The translations under genes and the position numbers were made by a program. The notes below the pieces were generated by a model. It made no database searches and had not been told where the DNA came from. It saw nothing but the letters and a program-made list of their open reading frames with translations. A stretch of 64,000 bases of DNA, taken from assembly GCA_963556695.1 (NCBI GenBank), contig CAUWAG010000012.1:4526001-4590000 (forward strand), written 5' to 3'. Below, piece by piece: positions 23,566 through 36,765 of this stretch (positions within the stretch are counted from its first letter, which is position 1; every line of letters begins with the position of its first letter). This DNA comes from Anthostomella pinea. Lineage: Eukaryota > Ascomycota > Sordariomycetes > Xylariales > Xylariaceae.

Positions 23566-23866
23566 CCACCAGCACTACCCCATTCACAGAATCGTTGGGT
23601 ACACTTAGATTTGGGAGATCTCATTCTATTAAATGACACGTAATCGACCGCTGTGTTTTCATTCAGGTCTTGTAGCTTCATCGGGATGTTCAAGAATTGC
23701 AGCAATGGAAGACGGATCGCGGCCGCTTACCAGGGTTCAAGTTATGCATGAAAGAGCGTCTTGAACTGAGACTGCTCCTTTGAGCGCTTATTCCAGGACT
23801 ATGATGATACCTATATACCTAATGTCTCGTCCGCTGAACTCTCGAGTGGGCTACCTAGGTAGGCAG

Positions 23867-23896
23867 GAGGTCACTAAAGATGAGGTCACTAAAGAT
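23867..23896 (+). repeat. Two perfect tandem copies of a 15-bp unit
   Basis: gaggtcactaaagat occurs twice head to tail. No function assigned. Confidence 0.9.
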
Positions 23897-24933
23897 GAGT
23901 AACGACTGCAGCCGTAGACAAACCAAGCAGAGCCCTTCTGGGTACCCAGAACATGCAAGGTTACCTCGACACCTAAGCCGACGATGCGGGACTGCAATGA
24001 GAGGCGAGTATCACGATGTTGGTATATTAAGGTAGGTAATCACCTCAAGAGCGTCATGTCGTTACGGCCGAGGTCGGATCGGGTTCGAGAACGGCCAAAG
24101 GAGCGCACACTCTCATTGGCTTGAAGGTTGGTACCTGCTTGTGTCGTGGCGGTTGCTGCCTCCAGGGTTCTGGTTGCCAGGCCGCGGTGGGCAGGTGCGT
24201 CATTAGATGAGCCTTACTACAACAGGCATAGCGATCAAGGTCATGAGCCACACTGTTGCCGCGCAAGTGCCACTCAGGGCTCTGTGCGCGGATGCTTGTC
24301 TCACACGAGACCAACCCCCGCTGAGCCACCTCCGGGCGGCATGTACTTGAAGGCCGCGTGACATGCTAACATTGCCATCAAGTGTATTCAGGGTTGCCAA
24401 GCCACTGCGGTTGAGAATTGGAGTGAACAAGAACAAGAAGCTGCTTGTAAATTCAGAAAAGTCCGGCTTGTAGATGATCGATCGTATACAAACAGCGTGA
24501 GCTCAAATGCCACTTAGCGAGCTTCATGTCATGTTAAGCAATGGATATGGATCATGTACCCTTGAAGCGGACAGGGCTTCGCCTCGCGCAATCCTGATGC
24601 CGATTTGAGTTACCCACTGAGCGATAGAGTAAGTACCTAAGGTAAGGTGGGTCGGGTAGTGGCGCCGCGCAGCTCGAGCATCAGAGGTGGGTGCCTGTTT
24701 CCCGTGCTGTCACCGTCCGATTGATGAGCTCCCTTATCTCCCGCTGACAACGCCTGCATCATCCGCCTCTTCCTCTCTTCCTACATCCAGTCATCAACAA
24801 CAACAAGTCATCTCCATCTCCCTCTTCTTCCCCCATCAATACGCGCACACACAGACTCGTCACGGGGCTTGTGTTCGCATCGACTGCAACACCTCTATTC
24901 AATACACTTTTAATCTCATCCGAGTTGCCCATC
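23897..24933. other. Intergenic and protease promoter/leader
   Basis: No gene seen to about 24650. From about 24720 to 24930 the sequence is CT-rich (ctcttcctctcttcc and similar), the usual form of a fungal core promoter and 5' leader for the protease that follows. Confidence 0.5.
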
Positions 24934-26249
<1,316 letters not shown>

Positions 26250-26883
26250 AATAAGTCTGGACACAGTTTGAGAGGAGTTTTGACCAAATTGCCGGTAGCA
26301 TTCGATGAAATCGCGATGCAAAAGGTTCGGGGTGCAAATGACCATGGGCTCTTGGGAGACAGTAAGAGTTGAAGTGCACTTTACTACACTTGTGGGCCTA
26401 TGCTCTACTTTTTTGAATTTCATTATCCAACAGGCATGGCTGGACACGGATTCGGTTTACCCAGTGTACACTACATAGCTCATAACAGAGGTTTCTTTGC
26501 ATCAGCAATACTATGATCCGCTATCATGTGACCCAATTGATTTGCTTGCTCCACCAGCTATATCTATCGGTTTTGTCGCCTGCCTATGAGTCAGCCACCT
26601 CATACATTAGGTAGGTAGGTATGTACTCAGGGTTGTTCGGGCCCCTACTTGCCATTGGGTCGACCACAAGTTTCTACAAAGGAATCGCTATCATCTATGC
26701 AGTCGTGTCGCGGCCGCAATACTAGACGTGTCGCAAGACGAGGACATATCGTAGACAAAAGAAGGCAAACTATCTGAATTCAACCATTGCTGATCATCGC
26801 TTCGAAAAGTGCATTCTTTCCGCATACACATATTTGCAAAATAACGGACGAGACAGCTTTCCTAACTGAGCCGCGTTCAAACA
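26250..26883. other. Intergenic
   Basis: Terminator region of the protease and then unassigned sequence. A CTAAC branch-like motif (about 26861-26865) followed by CAG at 26881-26883 looks like an intron end for the exon described next. Confidence 0.35.
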
Positions 26884-27273
26884 GTATACCCATCATACGG
26901 GTATCGCTATACACGCCAGATCAATCGACAACGGCCTTTACGCCTCCACCACGCCTCCCGTCTCCCCCCCCCGGCGTATGAAGAACACGGCTCAACACAC
27001 GAGCACGACACAGACGACGACGCAGAGGAAGATCAACCACTGGGCCATGGGCGGGACACCAGTACGGCTGGCAAGCAGGTCATGCAGGATCCCATCACGG
27101 CCGAGATTGATACACGGATGGCTTCTGGCAGGATGGATGGTGGTGGTCAGGGCAAGCGGTGCGAGGACCGGGTAGAGAGCCCGGTCTGCGAGGCTCACGC
27201 GGAGAGCGTTACGGAGTCGTTGCTGGATTCGTCTGATGAGTTCTACGATGCGATTGAGGTTCAATCGTTATAG
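26884..27273 (+). CDS. Possible last exon of an unidentified gene
   Basis: An open frame reading YTHHTGIAIHARS... through PPVSPPPAYEEHGS, an acidic HDTDDDAEED patch, and ending SLLDSSDEFYDAIEVQSL. It has no early ATG (first at 27082) but follows a good acceptor with a CTAAC branch site. The proline/acid-rich composition resembles a cytoplasmic tail. An eight-C run codes the prolines. No upstream exon could be joined with confidence, and no family is recognised. Confidence 0.3.
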   Translation, partial: VYPSYGYRYTRQINRQRPLRLHHASRLPPPAYEEHGSTHEHDTDDDAEEDQPLGHGRDTSTAGKQVMQDPITAEIDTRMASGRMDGGGQGKRCEDRVESPVCEAHAESVTESLLDSSDEFYDAIEVQSL

Positions 27274-28353
27274 TGGGGAGGGATTACACAGTTAATTGAA
27301 CGGCTTGGAGCGAGCCTCGCTTTAAGGGTTCGGATCGTTGGAGAGTTCAAGTCACAGGGAGGATTTACAAGCAATGTTGAATACTTTATTTATTTATTTT
27401 GATCACAGGTGATAGAGGTGACGATTTCTGGTGTTTACTTTTTACTTAAGACATCATACAAAGACTACAGCTATCGTAGCTTCAGCCATCAACGATAGTA
27501 TGCCACGGCCTCGGACTTTCACGCATGACCCAGAAGACACCTAGATACACGTGCATTAGTCCTGCATCTGTTACTCACAGCACAACAAGTCACGCACTGC
27601 CAGTACGGAGGGTCATGGGGCCCATTCAAGCGATGAAATGAGTGAAACGCCAAAGTAAATGATGAGCGATGCATTGTTTGGCAGATGGCAGATGGCAGAT
27701 GGCAGATGGCAGTGATTCAGTGTAAGTGATCCTCTCAGTTCGTTTAGGACAATCATCAACCTTGAAGCTCTGGCCTACCTTACGCACCAAACCGAGTTCA
27801 TGTCACGTGCGAATGGGTCAAATTTCCATGGACGGCCCACAATTGCTAGCGTTAGCGTTCCAAGACACATCTCTGGCTGTGCTGTGAGGGAGGCCCAAGG
27901 TGACAGCCTCTTCAATTTCCCCTGCTTTCCACTGCCTCACCCAATGCTGCACCGGGAAATAAAGCGTGGAATATCCCATACGAACTGCCAATACTACCTC
28001 CCGTGTCATCGCCATCTTCTGATGACTTTGCGTGGTGGGTTCGGATAAGGGATCCCTCGGTTGTCCAGGCGTTAAGGTTGTTGGTGAGATTGAGATTATT
28101 TTGTTGGTGCGACGTCCTGGAAAAGGTCCAAATCGCGACCGAGCGTGCCAGTCGCCAGTCGCCAGTCAGACCAGTCCGGCGCGACAAGGCAAAGCTACTA
28201 CCACCGACCACTGCCGCACTGCTCCTCCACCACCAGCATCCAGTCTTGCTGTTAGCCTCCCTCGAGACTGACCACCACGGCCACCAGCTGCTGCTGCTTC
28301 CAGTTGCGACAACATCGCGATATTCTTCCCGCGCGTACCATACTTAACAGACG
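27274..28353. other. Intergenic; promoter of the next gene
   Basis: No supported gene. Contains the 7-bp microsatellite at 27680-27712. The final 200 bases are C-rich and CA/CT-rich, as in promoters and leaders elsewhere in the window. Confidence 0.45.
27680..27712 (+). repeat. Microsatellite, 7-bp unit GGCAGAT, 4.7 copies
   Basis: Four perfect copies of ggcagat followed by ggcag. No coding frame involved. Confidence 0.95.
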
Positions 28354-31300
28354 ATGGCGTCGTCTGCCGTGGCCGTCTCTAACGGCGTCCCCACGCCGAC
28401 GCCGTCCATGCAGCTCGACTCCAACAATGCGAATGCGATACCTAGATCCAGTGTCAATTCCAATGCCGACGCCGATCTTGCGCAGTCCATCAACTTCTCC
28501 GCCAAGCGCAAACGCGAGGCTGGCGATGCTGGCGACAAGCTTCCAAATGGAGTCAACCTCAATGGCAACGACACTCCAGCTCCCGCTGCCGCTGCTGCAG
28601 CCGCTTCTTCCAACACTACCAAAATCGACAAGTCCACTGTTCGCGACTATTACGAGCTTCTCCAGAGGTAACCAACCATCCGCACCGGCAACCTCACCCT
28701 ATGCCCCAATGCGCTCTCTGCATCTGGTCTCGTCCCTCCCTTTCCTCATTATGACTATTGGTCGAGCCATAATTTCTTACTGGTGTTCTTTACAGGTTCG
28801 ATATCACACCTTCGATCCTCAAACGCCCACTGTCCGAACCTGACAACCCCGATGAACACGAGACCAAGCGACAAAAGTCTGACAATGGTGCCTCGTTACC
28901 TTCCATTGCCGGCAAGGTGGCCAGGGATGGATACGAGGATGCCGAATCCATTCTCATCGACCTCAAGACATCCATTACCAACCAGTTGGCCGAGCTGCGC
29001 CGTGTTGAGGAGGGGAAGGATACCAAGGGAAACGATGCTGCCATTGCCCAGGTCGTCGAGTTTAAGAGAAAGGCACATGCACTCTTCCGTCGTGAGATGA
29101 CGTATCCCAACCTGACGCATGTCCCTGACGCCCTTCGAGCCCTTGATTCGACCAACGATCTGCAATCGAATGCAAGCGGAAACATGGTCTTGAGCGTCTA
29201 TGGCGAGACCAAAAAGCAGCTATACTCGAGTCTCCAAAAGCCAGTAGCTGCCGCTGACGGTGCAGACGGCGCCTTTCGACCACTTAGGGAAATAGGACTA
29301 CCCAATGGCGTCAAGACGGCCAAGACGGTGCCCTACTTCTTCCCCTCTGCTGTCGAGAAGGACAAGAAGTCCAAGACGTTGGGCGAGCTCATGCCCGCTC
29401 CGCGCAACCTACCCTCATTACCCCCGCCCAAGGCACCCAAGAGTACCACCAAGGGCGTCCAGGTTGGATGGCACCGTCCGGAGTTGACCGAGAAGTCTAA
29501 GTACCGAGCTGGTTCATACTTTAGTCAAAATATATCCACCGGACGTTGGCTTGATTACAGCAATGCCGCACCCCCCTCGCAGATTATGACGAAGCAGCGC
29601 GAACGGGCCCTCAGCCTGGCCGGAAACAAGCCCTCGTCATCGGACCTAGAGATGTCTGAGATGGAATCTCTCTTCCGCGGCGCATTCTCTAGCTTTGCCC
29701 CGTCCAAGGATGATTCGGCCGCGATGATTTCTTCAGGTCTGATTAGCCACACTCTATGGTGGCAAAAGGCCGGACAGCGTAGCTTTGACCGTTTGGTCGA
29801 GGCTGACTTGTCAGAAGGGGTCGCACCTGAGCTCGACAAAGGCGACACTGAGCTTATCGAGGAGATTGACGAGACCCTGATACAAAAGATGATAGATGAC
29901 TGGGATGAGAGCATGGTGGATCCTAGCCTCGAAGAAGCCTGCTGTCCCAAGAAGTCGGACCAGGAGAAGGACGTGGACGACACTCTCCAGGATGTCTCTG
30001 ACATGATCCAGACGATCATTTCCTACCAGAGGAATCGCAACCTAACTTTACCCTCCCCATCGAGTCAGAGTCGTTACGCGGGCGACCCTGCCCACAGCGA
30101 CATGCTCACGAATGGCACTCCAGTGCAGCCTGATGACGAGGAGACGGAAACGTACAAAACGCTGAAGGCCCAGCTCTGCTTGGTGGTGCAGATGCTTCCG
30201 CCGTACGCCGTAGCTCGTCTCAATTCGGACAAGCTGGACGAGTTGAACATCTCTACCAAGTTGGAAATCCGGACCGATGAGTATCAAGGATTGATGGAAG
30301 AGGATGAGACCGCTGCCCGCGCCAGGGCCGCCCAAGTTGCAGCGTCAAACCCCCGTCCCGCCTCGCATAGATCGACAAGCTCGTCGAACAACATGCAGTA
30401 CGGCGGCCAATCGTACCACACAACCCCGGGTCGCGCGCCGATGCCAGCGGCCCAGCCTTACTATGCTCACACGCCTGTTCGCCCCCAACAGACGGCTGTG
30501 CAACGACCCCCACAGACAATGCCGGCGGCCTATCCGCCAAGGCCTCCGTCCAACACAGGATACCGGCCTCCGCATCCTTACCCAAAAACGGGCTACTCTC
30601 AGCCATATGCCAAGCAGCCAGCACACTCTCCTCATGCCGGACCGTATGCAGGCACGCCGACGCAAAGCCGTCCACTATATCAGCCGCAAGTGCAGGGCTA
30701 CCCTAACATGGGCAATGCGACGCCGCAGCCACGCTATCATCCCTCTTATGCTCAAGCACCAAACACCCAGCCGGCGGCTCCGTATCACCAGCCATATCAG
30801 CCTCAAAGCCAACAGCACAGCACTCCGTCGCACCCCCCCTATGGTCCGTACACTAATGGTGCTGGTAATACCATGCCTCAGAGGACTGTCTCTCCGCAAG
30901 TCCACCACCCACCGCCGCAGCAGCAGCAGCACCCACACGTGCCTCATCAGGGATATCATCCGACACCGACGCCAACCAGACAGGGATCGTATGGTGGTCA
31001 GCCTAACATGAGTAATGATCCGTCACGGCGTTATTACCCCCCTGCGGGTTCGCCTGCGATGCAGAACAACCACGTTCATCATCAACCCCAGCATCAACCG
31101 CAGCCCCAACCGCAGCAGCCAGTTCACCAGCAGCCAGTTCACCAGCAGCCAGTTCACCAGCAGCACCAGCATATGCCCCAACACCAACCTCAAAACCCAC
31201 CTCCGCATCAAATGCACCATCAGCCTCAGCAACCATCTCAGCCTCAGCCTCAAACCCACAATCAACACCAGAGTCCGTCCACTTCTGGCCCGTCGTCGTT

Positions 31301-31697
31301 CCACACCTCTCTCAACCCACTTCAGGTGCAGCAGGCTATGAACCAGGCCAAGGCCCGATTCGATGCGCAGAAGAGCGCCCAGCAATCCAACGAGGGCCTC
31401 AGAAGAAACTCGATGTCTGGGCAGGGACAGGTCAACCCCTCGGGACAGACCCATGTCGGTGCTCCGGTCGGACTGGGGGGCATTGGTCTCGGAGCGGGAC
31501 AAGCTGGGATGGCGGCCGCTAGACCCAGCATGCCTGGCAGCGGCGCCAACTACTCAGCGTCCAGTCCTAGCCCGAACCCCCAACTCAACTCGCCTCGCAT
31601 GGCTAATGGCTCGATGGCCATTAATGGAAGCCCGGCGTTGGCACCTGCTGCTCCAGCCGCGAATGCCGGTTCTTCAGCTGCCGGTACAGAAGCCTAG
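28354..31697 (+). CDS. Large Q/P/H-rich nuclear-type protein, 1071 aa
   Basis: Exon 1 is 28354-28667, exon 2 is 28796-31697; the 128-nt intron runs GTAACC to TTTACAG and joins AG|G in frame. Residues 45-70 carry a basic KRKRE nuclear-localisation-like motif. Around residues 90-200 is a helical, charged region, continuous over the splice (YYELLQRFDITPSILKRPL). A conserved-looking block follows at about 270-340 with the Trp-containing VGWHRPELTEKSKYRAG and LWWQKAGQRSFDRL. The C-terminal half is low complexity: Pro/Gln/Tyr, then His/Gln, with tandem QQPVH repeats near residue 815. This layout suggests a chromatin or transcription-complex subunit; a fungal RSC/SWI-SNF accessory subunit such as Rsc58 is my best guess but I cannot verify it. 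Well-formed start context and splice sites support the model. Confidence 0.85.
31125..31170 (+). repeat. 15-bp coding tandem repeat (QQPVH units)
   Basis: The unit cagcagccagttcac is repeated about three times within the Gln/His-rich tail of the preceding gene, a site for in-frame length variation. Confidence 0.8.
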
Positions 31698-33183
31698 ATG
31701 ACTTCTGTCCGGCAGGCAGAACTGCGAAATCATCCGCTTTATCCCTTTCGATTGCCCAATGCCAGGGATACTACCTATCGAACTTGGCGCGGGTGAGCAT
31801 CACTCGGACACTGGCCAGGGGCTGAGGGTATCCTGGTCGGAGTGCTGATGGAAGATGTCATAGCAAACAAGTGTTGGACCTCGTAATGGAAATTGCCAAA
31901 CGCTGGAGTTGCTGGCGTCTAGGACAAAGTTTTTCCAGGCTGTTGCGTAGGAACGTGGTGCTTTCGCATTATAGAAACCGGCGTGGTATAGCACAGAGAT
32001 GTTTGGATGTTTGCTTTGAAAAGCGCCCAAGCGCTTGGGTTTCCTACATCTTTCCACAGGTGTTAAACTGGAGAAATGGAGTTCACGGAGGAAAGGGTGG
32101 CTCTTACAGAGCACGAACTGTAGATGGCTTGCTCATCACTTGTTCAAGGCGAAGCAACTGGTTCCTGCGTCGCTTCGGGAGTCATACAATGCCTTTATGT
32201 ATAAACAGTGTTCAGCTAGTCTAGTTAATAGGCATTTGGCTTAATGTTGAGATGCTCGTCTAAGAGTAGACTACCTAGTTCACCGTGTGTGCTGGGCACG
32301 TTACATCTTTGCGCACTTGCGTCAAGGTAGTCAAAAGGGGTTGCGGTCTAAGCGTCCACAGAAAGCTTGCTGGATAATCTCTAGCTACAACAGCTCGTCT
32401 TCTACCTGGGATTTGTGACCGTCCAGAAAATTGTCGTCCTCAAAGTGAAGTATGTGTAAAAAGACTCAAGGCTGATGCTGCTAAGTCACGAAGTGGTTTG
32501 TAGCCGCTTAAAAGACGCCACCTCTCTCAAGTAGGAAGGAACTCTTCAGTCGAGAGGCTCGAGTTTCAACACTAAATGCCCTCGAATCAGTACATCTACT
32601 GCCCTCTACTGGCAACGACACCTTCTTCCATGTTCCCGTACACCAAGGGCTACCGCCCAAGCTGCTCACACCTCAACAGGCCTGCTCTGGCCCTGACCCA
32701 TACAGCGTGTGTGCTGTAAGAAGGTACGGATCCATCGCTGCTCGTTCTAGGTTTCGAGGATCGGCGGACAGACAAAGCCTAGGATACGAACGAGGTCGAG
32801 GCGTGTTGCGCAGTCGAGTCTGAAGCCGAACAAGGTAGTAATGGTTGTACGTCGTACGTCCACGGCAGCGCCAATCATGGGCATGTGCTCGTTTGTATTT
32901 ATTGCCTGTTTCAACATCCACAGTACACTTTCCTTGACACCTCGAAGCCCACAGCTGTACTGCAAGCCATGGCGGGAAGTAAGCAAGCAGTGCCATACCT
33001 CGGACAGCTCGGGCAAGCAACCTAAGCAACCGGCTGCGGTCTCTACCGAAGAGGCCGTCGCGAGTGTATATCGCTAAGCTTGCTCGGCATACTTCTAGCC
33101 AGCCGATAATTTCAGTGCTGGCGGCTCCCTCCGAATGACCCAGGTTAGACCATTTCTGCATCCCGGTTCGAACTACCAGTCAG
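31698..33183. other. Intergenic, no supported gene
   Basis: About 1.5 kb between convergent genes. Only short frames in conflict with one another; nothing recognisable. Confidence 0.45.
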
Positions 33184-33945
33184 TCATCCTCGTGGAGGCA
33201 ACATCTCCGCCTTCCAACTCCAGGCACACCACTCATACTCCACATCCTCCTCCACATTATCCCCCCAATCTTTCCCCAGCTTCTCCCGTCCCTCTTGCAC
33301 GCATTCTAACCCCCCCTGCTCCAGCCGCTCCCATAGGTCTCGGATGTGATCCAGATACCCGATTCGTAATGGGTAGCACATGATGAACCTCGCCTTCTCG
33401 TCCCTGTCCAAGCGCGCCGAGACGGCTTTCGTGAGCAGCTCGGGGTGTTCTTCGGAGTAGACCGTGTCGGCCGCAATTATGATGCGGGCTGGGTCAGAGT
33501 TGACCTTGCTGTCCGCGAAAACGAGGTGTTCAGGCTTCGCCCAGTCCAAAATCCCGCAGGAAAGATCCGCTACACCCTCCATCGCGTTCTCATTGAGCTG
33601 CCCCAAAAGACCATGATTCAGCTCACAATTGGCCTCCAAATTCGGGACCAGAGGCTCTAAGTCGGTGAGGCAAACATCGGTCTGCCAGATAGCTGCTGCA
33701 CTGATGCCGACCAAGCCGGTCCCGGCGCCCAGTTCCAGAACCGGCCAAATACCGGATCCCTTGAGCTCTTTGGAATCTGGACGGGGTAGCTTGTTCAGGA
33801 CGTTGGCGAGGATCTCGGATGAGCCCCAGGTTGCCAGGGCGAGGTTGTCGGCTTGTAACCCTGAGGGGTCGGCTATCTGGATCGTGATGGTCTGACCTAG
33901 CTCGTTGAGCTTGACGTCGAAGGATAATCGAGTTCGGGAGCTCAT
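33184..33945 (-). CDS. S-adenosylmethionine-dependent protein methyltransferase, METTL21/EFM type
   Basis: A single exon of 253 aa. The seven-strand methyltransferase core is clear: LATWGSS at 37-43 ahead of motif I VLELGAGTGLVGI (69-81), then an acidic loop at Asp95 (TDLE) that would contact the ribose of the cofactor, and an AADTVY segment near residue 160. This arrangement is that of the METTL21-like lysine methyltransferases, whose yeast members (the EFM group) modify elongation factors; the closest by feel is Efm6. Substrate is inferred, not shown. Cytosolic, no signal. A short sequence shared with another promoter in this window lies about 140 bp upstream. Confidence 0.88.
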   Translation of the reverse strand: MSSRTRLSFDVKLNELGQTITIQIADPSGLQADNLALATWGSSEILANVLNKLPRPDSKELKGSGIWPVLELGAGTGLVGISAAAIWQTDVCLTDLEPLVPNLEANCELNHGLLGQLNENAMEGVADLSCGILDWAKPEHLVFADSKVNSDPARIIIAADTVYSEEHPELLTKAVSARLDRDEKARFIMCYPLRIGYLDHIRDLWERLEQGGLECVQEGREKLGKDWGDNVEEDVEYEWCAWSWKAEMLPPRG

Positions 33946-34663
33946 AGCTGCGAGCTGATGTCCTTGTTGCCGAGTACGGTATTAAAACGACGGCTGGTCG
34001 TTCACGCCAAAGCCGGGAGAGTGCAGTCGTCTTCGTGGAACGCACCGCACGGTATCTGCTTTCTTGGCTTACCGACTCTGGACGCAGCACAGGGGCTCTG
34101 CTTTTTGTTGTATTTGGGGGTCTTTGGGTTTGGCTCTTCCCTTGCGGTCGAAGGGCTTAATGGGCTTAATAATAAAGCGACTCTGGATACAGACTCGAAT
34201 TGATTTGATACGCCCTGTGTGCTCGTAGAACGGCAGGGTTCCGCCGTAAACTACAAGCCACAAGCACGTGGTGATAATAATAAAAGTCTCGTCCTAGCGC
34301 CGAACGCACAGTTGCTTCCCGAGCGGCAAGTCCCGCTGCATGCACTTCAACCATCCACCGCTTCGTCTCCCTACCTACGAGCCGCATTATCAGACGACCG
34401 CAGCGCAGCACACCCCACCAGAACGATGGAGGCCAAATATAGCATAACTGTATCTCTACTTAGCAGAAGAATAGTCTGATCTTAATTAGTACACACATGA
34501 AAATGCTGAAGGAACGGCTCTGTCCTACAGTCATTTTTCAACATTCCAGTGCTTCGACCTTTTCACTATGCTGGATATTTACGATTCAAGTCCTGCTCTC
34601 TTTTATCCAAAATCCATCTTCTGCCTTGCCCCTATTCACATCAAGAACTATAGCCTCCGTCAA
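33946..34663. other. Intergenic with a dispersed promoter-proximal repeat
   Basis: Contains the about 90-bp sequence at 34083-34172 also found at 58401-58490. The rest shows no gene. Confidence 0.5.
34083..34172 (+). repeat. About 90-bp dispersed repeat, copy 1
   Basis: Shares the blocks gggctctgctttttgttgt, ttggggt, tttgggt, ggtcgaag and an AT-rich tail with 58401-58490, in the same orientation, at roughly 75-80% identity by eye. It lies upstream of the minus-strand methyltransferase start. It may be a small transposon remnant or a duplicated promoter piece. Confidence 0.75.
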
Positions 34664-36009
34664 CTACGGCACACCCCTTCCAGCCCTCGTAGCCTTCGCC
34701 AGCTCGGACTGCGCAATATTATCCGCGTACTTCTTATAGATAGGCACGTAGTACTCCCGCTCACTAGTAGTCTTCTTCACGCTTTCACGCCTCGTCACCG
34801 CATCGAGCCACGTGCGCCACCGCGCCCACTTCTTCTCGCCGTCGCCCCCCTGGCCCGGCTCCGGGATGCGCAGACCGCCCTTGAACTCGTCGAAGACCCA
34901 GAGGCGGACCTGTCTCCATGTCAGCCAGCCGTGCAAGGCACAGCACCATGCAGTACGGTACCGAGGAAAAGAAGATAACAACAGGAAAAAGGGGGACTCA
35001 CAGCCCACGGCAACATAGCAATATCCACCAGTCCAAACTCCTTCCCAAAGAACCACGGCCCCCCGTCCCCCATCTCGCCCGCAAACTCCAACAGACAGCC
35101 CCTGAACTCGCCCCTCAGCTCATCGAGCCTCTTCTCGCCCTCCTCCTTTCCATCGCCATGCTTCGCGACCTGGAACTGCAGCAATCGGTGATAGGCCGGG
35201 ATGACGCGACTCGTGACATAATCGACCCAGATGCGGGCACGGGCACGCGCGTAGTCGTCCTCGCCGGCGGGCGGCAGGATATGTGGGGGGTGCGACGGGT
35301 AGTGATCCTCGAGGTATTCGCAAAGCACGGTGCTCTCGTAGAGGGACTTGCCGGGCGCGACTTCGAGGGTCGGGACTAGGCCGCGCGGGTTGGAGCGCAT
35401 GAGCTCGGGGCCCTTGTGGTAGGGGTTGACTGCGATGGGGGCGTGGACGTCAGTTAGGTGGTGATCGTTTGAATCAAGGCCTCATAGTCTTGGTCTCTGC
35501 TGCCCGGTCTCTGCTGCCCTGTCTCTGTATATCCCTTGACCAACGTTCCGGGGATACAGGGGCATTGTGTATCTTGGAATAAGCTCTCTAGGATAAGCAG
35601 CAATGGCGATTGATGAAATGACAGCTGCGTATGCCTGGGTGTATGTCGATAATCTGGAATTCTAGCAAGCTGCGCAGACGGAGACTTATAAGGGATAATC
35701 CTATCAGGAGGACCCTCAAGGCATAGAAGCCCACTGAACAAACGCAAAGTGGTGCTGGTATTACCTTCGATATACTGATACGGAATGCCCTTCTCCTCAA
35801 GCGTGATCCAGGTGCGCTGGACAAAGGGGCAGAACCAGCCCGCAAAGAGCTTCAGAGGCTGCTCTGCGGAGTGTTCCTGTGAGACTCGAATAAGTATACT
35901 ACCTACCTAACCAAGGAGAACCCTAAGTGTCTGGCATTTCATTTACATCGACGGTCTTCTTCGCGAGACCTGTTGCGACGGGGTGGAGATTTGCGTCGGG
36001 ATGCGGCAT
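34664..36009 (-). CDS. Glutathione S-transferase, omega-like (Cys active site)
   Basis: Four exons, in coding order 36009-35947, 35876-35765, 35429-35002 and 34909-34664, 282 aa. Donors are GTAAAT, GTAATA and GTGAGT; acceptors CACAG, GCAG and ACAG; all joins stay in frame. The N-terminal thioredoxin-fold domain has LFAGWFCPFVQR with the catalytic Cys37, and NPRGLVPTLEV with the cis-proline, then ESTVLCEYLED, which binds the glutamyl end of glutathione. The C-terminal helical domain includes PWFFGKEFGLVDIAMLPWA. Cys in a CPF context is typical of omega-class enzymes, which act as thiol transferases and dehydroascorbate reductases. The 335-nt second intron is much longer than others here. Cytosolic. 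Confidence 0.93.
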
Positions 36010-36765
36010 GTTGACCAACGGGTAGAGCTCTCATAAGAGAGATCTGAACTGTATTGAATTGGTATTCGGTGCGTCGTGACTGTGGTGAGAAGGAATGGTC
36101 GAGGAAAGTGTCGAGTATAAGAACGTCACGCAAGAGTGGTGGCACCCGTGGACCTATATACCCCAACTTACCGATGCATGACGTGATGCCATGGCGTGCG
36201 TTGCGTGATCCGCTGTCCCGTCATTGTGAAGCTCCACGACAACGTGCTTACCAATCTATATCTCATAGGGACGGTGCGCAGGGCTTTACCTTCCCACTGC
36301 GATATGGGCAAGTGACAAGCTCTGCTGCTGCAAAGTAAAGGAGACATATGAGTGCTTCTTACAACGCATGGATACTTGGACTCTGATCTGCGGGCGATGC
36401 GAGCCAAGAAAAAGGTACTGTATCGCGGATTCAAGCACTGACAAGGACGAAGACTGGCAATCATATGCTTCAGCTATATGACCAGGTATGGAAACATTCG
36501 GAAATCAGCCTCCATGTAGCCCGCGTTGAAGCAGTGCCGCTAAATGCCCGAACCCAGAAGAGCTATCAAATCCCTATAGCTCTCGTGACTTGCAACGCCA
36601 GATGAACGCATGCAAGGATATATCCATTTTCTCGTCCCTTTTCCAGGATTGGGCCGATTCCCATCCAGCCGTGCCAGAGGCAGTTGAGTTGCCCCTTTTG
36701 CCTTCACCTCTATGTTGAACAATGCACCCCGCATTTAACCTCATTATCTCATAAGAAACCCCAGA
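36010..36765. other. Intergenic
   Basis: Promoter of the glutathione transferase on the high-coordinate side of that gene, then terminator region of the hydroxymethyltransferase. No gene seen. Confidence 0.5.

Noticed and set aside
30304..31011. 235-codon plus-strand frame
   Set aside because: Second-frame shadow inside the low-complexity C-terminal half of the 1071-aa gene.
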